A stretch of 64,000 bases of DNA, from NCBI GenBank assembly GCA_033980235.1, contig CM067065.1, forward strand, positions 22,510,837 to 22,574,836. The letters are read 5' to 3'. Positions 10,220 through 19,151 of this stretch are shown in pieces (the first letter of the stretch is position 1; every line of letters starts with the position of its first letter). Made by a program: the position numbers and the translations under genes. Source of the stretch: Diadema setosum (lineage: Eukaryota; Echinodermata; Echinoidea; Diadematoida; Diadematidae). The notes below the pieces were generated by a model. That model had not been told where the DNA came from. It did not search any database and saw only the letters and a list, made by a program, of their open reading frames with translations.

Positions 10220-11316
10220 CTATTTGAGAATTTTAAAAGAGAAACCAGTCATTCTTCGATCAGTATATTGCTTCTACCTTATTTCTTTCGAAAAGATAGT
10301 AGGCCTATTGCAACCATGAATTAAGATATTCATAGAAAAGCGATCATTGTTGATACAGCCGTGATGTGTACCAAATGGCAGAAACATACTATAAACACGA
10401 AGCGTGACCGTTATCAAATCTTGTCGGTTACAAGATATTACAAAACAACAACTCGAAAACGAATGTGAGAAATTTGAATAGGCATGCCTTCTCTTGAAAT
10501 TTCGTGGAAAGAGAACAACACACACACAAAATTAATACAGATTGCGTCACTGCAAAGGCTTCCAATGATGTCTATAATAACGATTTTTCCTTTTTTTTAA
10601 GGCCTTATGATCTGTCTGATAATGGAACCTACGTAAGTCTCGATGACAAGGTAAAAAAGGCTTCAATCTATTGGTACAACATTACAAATTCACAAATTTT
10701 AAACTTATAACAAAAACACGTAACCTGGCTTCGAAATTCCATTGTCATGTTAAATAATCCAAGGAGGGAAAGGCATATTGAATGACATTATCAATGCAGA
10801 GATGTGAAAATGTGCTGCCAGAAATTATGAAATCTGTTTGAAATTTTGAAATTTCAGAGTCTGGGTATTTGCTCCAAGTTCATACTGTCACTGGCAGTAT
10901 CCAGGGATAGTCTAGTGGTATCTTCACTGCCCGCAAAGTATTAGATGACAAGTTTGATACCGAGTGGTTCCCCCTCTCCGACATGTTTGTCAAACATGTG
11001 TACCAGCAATATGGGATATTACAAATACATTGTACGGAGGATGACAATTGATTAAAAAAAAAAAAAACTTCCATGGCACATCTTCACCCCACTGCATTAG
11101 AAAAAAAATTCTTTTTTATATAAAAATCTGACTCAACGCGAATATATTACCTACACTAGGCCTACTTTGGAGAAGGCTAGCGTATGTGCCATGCAGAGTT
11201 GCTTATATTAAGAGAGTGAGAATATAATTGATTTAGAACATAATTGATTTCTGCAATATACGATAACATGGCAAAATAACGTAAGATGAATTTAGGACGG
11301 CAATGGCGTCTCTTAC
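10220..11316 (-). other. Copy A intron, no gene seen
   Basis: Intron between the first and second membrane-proximal Ig exons. It is collinear with copy C at 56729-57963. Small ORFs here are not preserved between copies. Confidence 0.6.
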
Positions 11317-11598
11317 CTGTTGGACAATATGCTACCGAAGCCGTTGTGACGCCATGTCCGTTTGTTCCCGAACACGTGACATTGATGCACTTGTTAGGGC
11401 GTGGCGAGAGCAGGGCGGAGGCGGAGCTTGATGACGAAATGTTAACGTTGTCAACGGCGATTGTGTACGAGTGAAGAGGAGGAGACGGCTGGGCGGTTTC
11501 ATTCACATTGCAGACGATGAACAAACTTACGACATCATTTTGGTCTTGAAGTCTCATCTCCACCGTGTTGATTGAGATGATGTCAGTTTGGGGCTCAT
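11317..11598 (-). CDS. Copy A first membrane-proximal Ig exon
   Basis: 282 nt, phase 1 at both ends; acceptor 'gttgttcagcag', donor ACAG|GTAAGA. Encodes 94 residues with [37 protein letters not shown] and a terminal YCPT. NET, NIS and NVT glycosylation sites are present. No strand C tryptophan. The four cysteines suggest the canonical disulphide plus a second bond close to strand G. The plus-strand ORF over this exon is an antisense shadow. Confidence 0.9.
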
Positions 11599-13408
11599 CT
11601 GCTGAACAACCTTTTGAGGAGAGAGTTGCTTCATTTGAGTATAGTTTATTTAGACAGGAACCGTGAATAAGGGTTTGAAAGGCTTCTTTTTTTTCTTCAG
11701 TAAAACTTTAAGGGCAATTGTAAATTCAAACACTAAAGCACATATTTAAGTATGTATGTGTCTTTGCCACAGATCACCATGTTCATCACGGTAATCGATA
11801 TTTAACTATGTTTAGTTCGATACAAATTACCTATCCGAATAAGAGTATGACTTGCCATGATGGCCAGTATACATCAAACGAAAAAGAACTTATAAAATGA
11901 AGACAAAACGATCTACTGGTACAGGGAAATATTATAGATTTGTCTTCACGATGGAATAGTAACGCGACAATTTCAAGGCAAATATTTATGCATGACCGAT
12001 TGCGAACAATTATCAAATAATATACAGTACTTTATTGCGCTGCACTCACCTTCATTAGCCAATACGTCGCTCACTTCTCCGTCTGAGTGAAAAGCATATA
12101 TGAACAGCATCGTTTAATACAGGACGAGGGAAAATACCCTTCCCCAAACCTATACACTAAACTAAATACTATCTACATCGTTACAAGGATTGAGTAACAA
12201 TGGATAATTCATAACGGTAACGCAAATTAATGTTAACAGGACTGTGCGTGTCGAATCTGCTGCAAATTACGATTTTCCCTCTGCTTCCTCGAATGATAAC
12301 TAAGAATAGATGCATCAACTTCACACAAAGTTCATTATGAAATATGACATATATTTGCAAGCCATGTTTCGTCAAATCCTTACACATTACGGTACCAGCG
12401 CAAAAATCCGTATAATGTATTTTGACAGTGTAAGGCAACTGCTCGGGTAATGGTTCATTCAAGATAAATATCCCCTTGTATGTCACATTCCATTTACTTT
12501 GAATTTGTTTGTGAAGAAAACAAAAATCAACTCAAAGGACATTTATTTCTGTCTCATGGATGTTTTCGTTATATCTAAAGTGCCAAAGGCTTTGTTTAAA
12601 AGTTAACCGCGCATAAATGTAATGTGACATGCAGCTCAAAAGTAATTTCCTCATAAATTATTGAGAGTATGATAGGGTAACCAAACATGGTTGATGCAAC
12701 TCTTGCATCCTTGAGAGTTTTTAGATATTCAAGATTTTTTTAATGTCCATTTTGCCGACCGTCTTAAAAATCTCCAACAAGGATGCATGAGTTGCATCAA
12801 CCAGATTCAGATTAAGTAGCCTCGAAATAGGATAAAGCCATCATAGTTTTTCATTTTTTTAGAATTATGAGGAAAAAAAAGTATATTCAAATTTCATATT
12901 TTGCGGTCATTTTTGATATCTCAATATCCTAACTGATTCGAAAGTTTCCTCATTAATATTCGAATTCAGCGCCGTCAAAAGATCTTAACACCCTCAAATC
13001 TTGTCAACTTTTCATCATCGTAGAAAGAAATATATGTGAATTCCAATTTTGGCGACCATCTTGAATATCTCAAAATCCTCAATAAATGCAAAAATTGCGT
13101 CATTCAGATTTGCATGCGGCAATCTTAAACTTCATTTCCGTTTCAAATTCTTCATAATCTATAGGGAAATATTTAGGACTTTCAGATTTTTGGGGGTATC
13201 TTGAATATCTCAAAACCCTCAAGATTGCAAGATTTCATCGTAGAGATTGGAATTCAGCACATTCAATAAAGGGTAAAAGCATACAAAAAACATCGAACGG
13301 ACGGTAAAATAAGGGTCAGCTGCCTGCAGTGGCCTGTAGCACCCAGGCAATAGCTATTCTGACTGAATACAGAATGATCAATCTAGATAACATTTGTAAT
13401 TTACTTAC
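11599..13408 (-). other. Copy A intron with degenerate repeats
   Basis: Contains a short inverted repeat (12688-12806; arms around 'gatgcaactcttgcatcc' and 'ggatgcatgagttgcatc'), then degenerate direct repeats of about 145 bp (12730-13290), each carrying a variant of 'cttgaatatctcaaaatcct'. Conserved in copy C at about 59280-59940. No exon recognised. Confidence 0.6.
12730..13290. repeat. Degenerate ~145-bp tandem repeat, copy A
   Basis: Four diverged units share 'gaccatcttgaatatctcaa' or a close variant, followed by 'atcctcaa...gcaaaa'. The homologous array at about 59370-59940 in copy C shows that it predates the A/C duplication. Confidence 0.6.
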
Positions 13409-13600
13409 CAGAAATTTGCAGCCTGACAGATTTCACGACACCTAGCACATGGCACTGGAGAATATCGCCGCCGTTGGCCCCGGTCGGTGTGAAAGTGAAC
13501 TCGCTCCTCATGTCATAGTAAATGTAATTGGTAAAGCCGTAGCTCACGCCTGCATTCCGATAGCCGATGGCATATCGCTCAGCAACGGCCGTTTCGTTTC
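13409..13600 (-). CDS. Copy A half-Ig exon
   Basis: 192 nt, phase 1 at both ends; acceptor 'cgctttcccag', donor TCTG|GTAAGT. Encodes 64 residues starting NETAVAERYAIGYRNAG, then [19 protein letters not shown] and GGDILQCHVLG, ending VVKSVRLQIS. The latter part resembles strands E to G of an Ig fold (L-x-C-x-V-x-G), but strands A to C and the partner cysteine are absent. The SRCR exon joins it directly in phase, so no exon appears to be missing. The 64-residue length is the same in all three copies. Confidence 0.85.
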
Positions 13601-13750
13601 CTGGGAAAGCGAGGAGACGGTTTGATGAAAGTTGACTTTAGATTATGCATACTGATATACCATGAAAGAATAAAATGATTCTTTTTTCACAATACCAATG
13701 CTCTGTCATCACGGTCCACATGACTGCACTGAATGGTGCATTACTCGGGA

Positions 13751-13960
13751 GTGGTCAGCGGATTCAGGAATTCCGTAAAGGGGGAGGGGGCACCATTACA
13801 AAATTGAAATGGGGCGCACGCGTCCCCCTCTAGTATTTTTTCTTTTTATTTCTTTTACTCTAACCAATGAAAAAAAAAATAGATAAATGAATAAATAGAT
13901 AAATGAATAAAGAGGGAGGGGCGCGCCATCGGTGCGACCGGCCTGGATCCACCACTGTCA
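13751..13960. mobile_element. MITE of the GGATCC-end family, copy A
   Basis: Ends 'gtggtcagcggattcagg' and 'cctggatccaccactg' are an imperfect inverted repeat. The interior has G-rich and T/A-rich blocks, as in the copies at 36678-36846, 48273-48439 and about 60397-60560. It lies in the half-Ig/SRCR intron of copies A and C but not B. Classification unknown. Confidence 0.7.
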
Positions 13961-14480
13961 CTGGTATTTTTCCAGATCATTCGAATATCGAGCTGTTCTT
14001 ACAGTCGCCAGTGAAGCTATCTACGGTTATATTAACACCAAAATACAAAGCACAAGAGAAGCAAAACAAACAGACAAACAAAAACAATCACTACATAGAC
14101 AATGATTGTCTGGGGTATGCTCCTAGAATTACATGGATAGTCTAATGCGTATTTCTTTCTTCTTTCACCAATGTATAGTCTCGGTTCTAAAGAACAATGT
14201 TTTGGATTGTGTGGTTCAATAAATTGTCCGTTGAGAGACTGGAGAGAGAGAAAAAAAAGAAGGAACAACCAGCATCAATAATCGACCCTCTGAGCGGAAA
14301 GGTTTACACAATGTAGTCCTTGCTGCATGAAGGGGGAAAAGTTGATTCTTTATACCTACAACTAAATTAACATTGTTAAATCAGCCGGAGAATGCTATAG
14401 GTATGGCAAGGGATGGTCTAGATATGTTTCTTTAAGAAAATTACTTTATCAGCGACATCTCAGGGAACATAAATACTTAC

Positions 14481-14810
14481 TCTCTCCTTCACATCTTACA
14501 CCTACATCGTCATCGTGACCGCACGATGACCAACCCGAGTGGTAACATCCCCACGGGTATCGAAAACACTCTAGAAGGGAATTTTCGTTTCCCGTCGGGC
14601 AGTACACTCCGTGATCGAGCCAGATCGGTCCCGAGCCCTGTCCGAAGTGAGCGTTCGCGAAATATGCTGAAGCTCTAGGGTAGCCAAGCTGTCTGCAAAC
14701 GGCGTGTGCTTCTTTTAGGTCCAAACCGTAATCGCACATCGTCCCCCAGAGGCCATCGCAGAAAATTTCTACGCGACCTTCCTTCTCATTGGGCCCACCG
14801 ACAAGTCTCA
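14481..14810 (-). CDS. Copy A SRCR domain exon
   Basis: 330 nt, phase 1 at both ends; acceptor 'attctgtcag', donor GAGA|GTAAGT. Encodes one complete 110-residue SRCR domain: [70 protein letters not shown] and GVRCEG. The six group-A cysteines are present, plus two more (IFCDG and WGCYHS) that may form a fourth disulphide. SRCR domains in animal receptors bind pathogen surfaces or host proteins; the ligand here is unknown. Five residues differ from copy C. Confidence 0.95.
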
Positions 14811-15483
14811 CTGACAGAATAAACAACAACAACCCAGTATGTCACATGATGAATGCTTATGATGAAAACACATTTATGTACATGGTGAATACACAAATGT
14901 AAGGTTTTTTTTCACATAATGTTTTTTTGAATACATATCAACGCCTTCAATGGAATTCTAAATTATTACACTGTTCGATTAACACGTTTGGATCATAAAA
15001 AAGACAGCCTCGCCCGGAAGGAAAAAAATATGTATATAAAGATATCAATATTTGGATAAGGTTATTGAGGTGTTAATAGTGTTAAGTATTAGTTTGACTG
15101 AAGTGTCAACGCACCTGCTGTTGTTGTCTACCATTAAAACAGTCATTACCTATGTAAACATGTAGCTGGGATATTTCATTGGATCTTACTTGGTTGAATA
15201 GTGCGAAAAAAGTTTTTTTTTTACTGTAGGTCCCTATGCACATTCTGTTAAGATGTAACATGCTTTCAAACTACATACTATTACAACTCCCTCTTTTTTT
15301 GTGTGTGTGCCGAATCTGATATATCACTATATGAAGTGGGCTTGTGAAAGGAGGAAGGCGAGGTCCCAGGAATAGTTGTGCCGACTATTGACTTGTGTTA
15401 CGCCTCTCATCGATTCGGATGTATGAACCCGATTCCAAGCATGGCTGTCGCTTGGAAACTGTCCAAGTACCCGCTCTACTTAC

Positions 15484-15520
15484 CAGTCTTCCCATCACAC
15501 ACACGCGAACAGTGCGAACC
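15484..15520 (-). CDS. Copy A linker exon, 3' part (disrupted)
   Basis: The part of the small exon before SRCR encoding SHCTRVC-like and DGKT residues, with donor ACTG|GTAAGT. The exon is intact in C (61923-61974) and B (37356-37413). Here it is cut by the element at 15521-19130, with the 6-bp duplication CGAACC at 15515-15520 and 19131-19136. The remaining 5' part of the exon is at 19137-19151. Confidence 0.8.
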
Positions 15521-15549
15521 TATGGCAAGCCTTTTTTACATTTAAAGTT

Positions 15550-16085
15550 AATTTCTGATATCACAAATTCCATTTTGTGATATCAAAAAATCTAATTTTT
15601 GATATCAAGAATTCAATTTGTGATATCAAGAATTAAATTTGTGATATCACAAATTCCCGTAAGTGTACCACATGAACTTAATTTGTGATATCAAGAAATC
15701 GCATTTGTGATATCACAAAATCCTACCTTGATATCAGAAATTAAATTTGTGATATCAGAAATTCGAATTTGTGATATCTAAAATTCAATTTGAGATATCA
15801 CTAAATGAATTTGTGATATCAGAAATTCGAATTCTTGATATCAAAAATAGGTTTCACGTGAAAAACCAGTGGTAATTCGTGATATCACAAAATGATTTTT
15901 TGATATCACAAATTCGAATTTGTGATATCACGAAATAAATTTGTGATATCACTAATTTGAATTTGTGATATCAAGAATTCTTATTTGTGATATCACAAAT
16001 GCGAATTTCTGATATCAAAAATTCTATTTTGTGATATCACGAATTGAATTATTGATATCACAAAATCGAATTTGTGATATCAGTA
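15550..16085. repeat. GATATC palindrome array, left arm
   Basis: About 24 near-copies of TTTGTGATATCACAAA spaced ~21 bp apart, some degenerate. A non-repeat patch around 'ggtttcacgtgaaaaacc' has a counterpart in the right arm at about 18985. Confidence 0.9.
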
Positions 16086-16094
16086 ATTCACAGG

Positions 16095-16865
16095 GAATTC
16101 GAGCGTTAGTTTTGCGCTGAAATTCAACTGTGAATTCGAGCGTTAGTTGAGCGCAGAAATACACGGGGAATTCGAGCGTTAGTTCAGTGCATTAAATCCC
16201 TGTGAATTCGAGCGTTAGTTGAGCGCAGAAATACAAAGTGAATTCGAGCGTTAGTTTTGCGCTGAAATTCAACTGTGAATTCGAGCGTTAGTTGAGCGCA
16301 GAAATACACGGGGAATTCGAGCGTTAGTTCAGTGCATTAAATCCCTGTGAATTCGAGCGTTAGTTGAGCGCAGAAATACAAAGTGAATTCGAGCGTTAGT
16401 TTTGCGCTGAAATTCAACTGTGAGTTCGAGCGTTAGTTGAGCGCAGAAATACACAGGGATTTCGAGCGTTAGTTCAGTGCAGTAAATCCCTGTGAATTCG
16501 AGCGTTAGTTGAGCGCAGAAATACACAGTGATTTCGAGTGTTAGTTCAGTGCAGAAAATCGCTGTGAATTCGAGCATTAGTTTAGCGCAGAAATACGAAG
16601 TGAATTCGAGCGTTAGTTGTGCGCAGAAATACACAGGGATTTCGAGCGTTAGTTCAGTGCAGAAAATCGCTGTGAATTCGAGCGTTAGTTGAGCGCAGAA
16701 ATACAAAGTGAATTCGAGCGTTAGTTGAGCGCTGGAATACACAGGGAGTTCGAGCATCAGTTTAGTGCAGAAAATCGCTGTGAATTCGAGCATTAGTTTA
16801 GCGCAGAAATACAAAGTGAATTCGAGCGTTAGTTTTGCCCTGGAATTCAACTGTGAATTCGAGCG
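16095..16865. repeat. 36-37-bp tandem repeat, left arm
   Basis: About 21 units beginning GAATTCGAGCGTTAGTT. The first units form a higher-order repeat of four (~145 bp, GAATTC at 16095, 16132, 16168, 16204, 16240). The long minus-strand ORF across the array with a 12-residue period is a consequence of the 36-bp unit length, not a gene. Confidence 0.9.
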
Positions 16866-18185
16866 GTTTTGTTTGTTTGTTTGTTTGTTTTAGAGCAGAA
16901 ATACACAGGGAATTGGAACATTACTTTTGAGCTGATATTCAGATGGAAGGTATACTACTGCTAACTTTTTTTAGAACAATGTTCAAAATACCAATAACTA
17001 TATATGAGAGATTTACACATCCATCATTCCCTAAATGATCGTCAAGGTATATTCGATGAATTATTGATACAAATCAATTGTTTTGCAACATGTTATCATG
17101 AAGGCAATGATACTATGTTCACTTAGGGCCTACATTTAATTCATCGTTTTGGTCCTCAAATCGTCATCTATTACTACATTATTGTTAATTATGATACATT
17201 TTTCATGTGGTAATCCCCTTTACAGTAAGACTCTTCCACCAAATCGATGATAATTATGTGTGGTTGTATGTGTATGTGTGTTATACAAGCATATACCATG
17301 TGTTTGTATCGCGGAGGACCGACCGAGGGCAATCAACCCTCTGGTCTGTGTATGTCAGCAGCGGAGAATAAGAGGGAGAGAGACTGTGAGTCATGCGGGG
17401 TGCGAGAGGGAGTCGTAAACTTGCCAATTTAATGTCCACCACTGGTGTCGGCTAGTGGTCACATAAAGCAACGTGTTTCTCCTATTAAAAGACATTTTCT
17501 CACTCCTCAAAATCAGTCCTCCAGAACAAAGGGGTGTATCCATTAAGACCAATAGTGTTGGGTGTACAGTTTGCCTGCCCCAATATGTTTATGATTTTGT
17601 AAAATAATTTAAAGTGTAATTATATAGACAAGTTTATTGAAGAAACAAAACCGGGGAGAACAAAACTGGAAGGCACAAGCCCAAAAGTCTTCAGACCAGA
17701 TCAAAAAGAGTGTAGATATCTAGATCTTATGAGGAGTTTATGCAGCAGTATGCATGGCAAACAAACAGTTAGAATTTGTAGTAAGAAAAAAACAATGGTA
17801 CGAAGGACTTCAATTTTGTTAATCTGCGCAATAAAAAATCTCTCTTATTAACTCGGAGGAGTAACAGGGGGAGGTCTGGAGAGAGTATCTTTCACATGAC
17901 AGAGTAAAGAGAAACGCAAACAAAAGTTGTAAGTCAACCAGTCTCTGCCAAATCAGATGCGAGAAATGGAGAAAAAAAAGAATATAATAATGACTTTGAA
18001 GTAATTGACAACATATCAATAATGGCATTTTAGATATGTTGCTAAACGATTTATTTTTATCGATTCTTTTAAAACCAATTCCTAATCACTTTAAATGATG
18101 AAGAGTTGCCAAAACTCTTCATTTAGGTTTTTTTTTTTTTGTAACTATCGTTATACTATGTAAAGATAATTCCTGAAATTCCATA
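16866..18185. other. Core of the foldback element, no gene seen
   Basis: AT-rich unique sequence between the inverted satellite arms. Contains a GTTT run (16868-16890) and short ORFs without recognisable motifs. No DDE-type transposase motif could be made out. Confidence 0.6.
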
Positions 18186-18199
18186 GGAATATCTGCGCT

Positions 18200-18800
18200 A
18201 AGCTAATGCTCGAATTCACAGTGTATTTCTGCGCTCAACTAACGCTCGAATTCACAGTTGAATTTCAGCGCTAAACTAACGCTCGAATTCCCTGTGTATT
18301 TCTGCGCTCAACTAACGCTCGAATTCACAGTTGGATTTCAGCGCAAAACTAATGCTCGAATTCCCTGTGTATTTCTGCGCTCAACTAACGCTCGAATTCA
18401 CAGTTGAATTTCAGCGCTAAACTAATGCTCGAATTCCCTGTGTATTTCTGCGCTCAACTAACGCTCGAATTCACAGCTGAATTTCAGCGCAAAACTAATG
18501 CTCGAATTCCCTGTGTATTTCTGCGCTCAACTAACGCTCGAATTCACAGCTGAATTTCAGCGCAAAACTAATGCTCGAATTCCTTGTGTATTTCTGCTCT
18601 CAACTAACGCTCGAATTCACAGTTGAATTTCAGCGCAAAACTAATGCTCGAATTCCCTGTGTATTTCTGCGCTCAACTAACGCTCAAATTCTCGTTGGTT
18701 TTCTGCACTGAACTGAAGCTCGAATTCCCTGTGTATTTCTGCCCTCAACAAACGCTAGAATTTACGGTTGAATTTCAGCGCAAAACTAATGCTCGAAATC
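18200..18800. repeat. 36-37-bp tandem repeat, right arm (inverted)
   Basis: About 16 units of AACTAACGCTCGAATTC, the reverse complement of the left-arm unit, alternating between 'acagttgaatttcagcgc' and 'cctgtgtatttctgcgc' variants. Confidence 0.9.
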
Positions 18801-18847
18801 AAATTATTTCTTTGCGAAAGATATGTGCTGAAATTCCATGTAAATTA

Positions 18848-19105
18848 ATGATATCACAAATTGGAATTAGTGATATCACAAAATGTATTTCTTGATATCA
18901 AGAATGTGAATTCGTGATATCTCGAATTGAATTCGTGATATCACGAATTGAATTTGTGATATCACTAATTCGATTTCGTGATATCAAAAATTGGTTTTAC
19001 GTGATAAACCAATGGGTATTTGTGATATCAAAAATTGAATTTGTGATATCAGAAATTCGAATTTTTGATATCACGAAAGGGAATTCGTGATATCAGAAAA
19101 TCTTT
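18848..19105. repeat. GATATC palindrome array, right arm
   Basis: About 12 units of the same palindromic motif as the left arm, ending just inside the right terminal repeat. Confidence 0.85.
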
Positions 19106-19130
19106 TTAAAAAGTAATATGGCTTGCCATA

Positions 19131-19151
19131 CGAACCCCGTAGAGCGTAATA
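19131..19151 (-). CDS. Copy A linker exon, 5' part (disrupted)
   Basis: Encodes the start (YYALRG) of the exon interrupted by the foldback element. Acceptor 'gggagtcttag' lies at 19152 and above. The first six bases (19131-19136) are the second copy of the target duplication. Confidence 0.75.

Larger units (their letters stand above)
15521..19130. mobile_element. 3.6-kb foldback element with satellite-like arms
   Basis: Terminal inverted repeats TATGGCAAGCC / GGCTTGCCATA (11 bp, perfect), target duplication CGAACC, and an empty site in copy C ('cagtgcgaaccccgtag'). Each arm has two satellite zones: an outer zone of GATATC-centred palindromes every ~21 bp (about 15550-16085 and 18848-19105) and an inner zone of 36-37-bp units containing GAATTCGAGCGTTAGTT (16095-16865, inverted at about 18200-18800). 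A 1.3-kb unique core lies between. No transposase was recognised in the core. The architecture recalls foldback elements and the sea urchin TU elements with repeat-built inverted arms (established knowledge; relatedness is inferred). Confidence 0.85.

Noticed and set aside
16329..16850. 173-residue minus-strand ORF with a 12-residue period
   Set aside because: It lies entirely in the 36-bp tandem repeat of the foldback arm. The periodic peptide is forced by the DNA repeat, and the inverted arm has the same kind of ORF.
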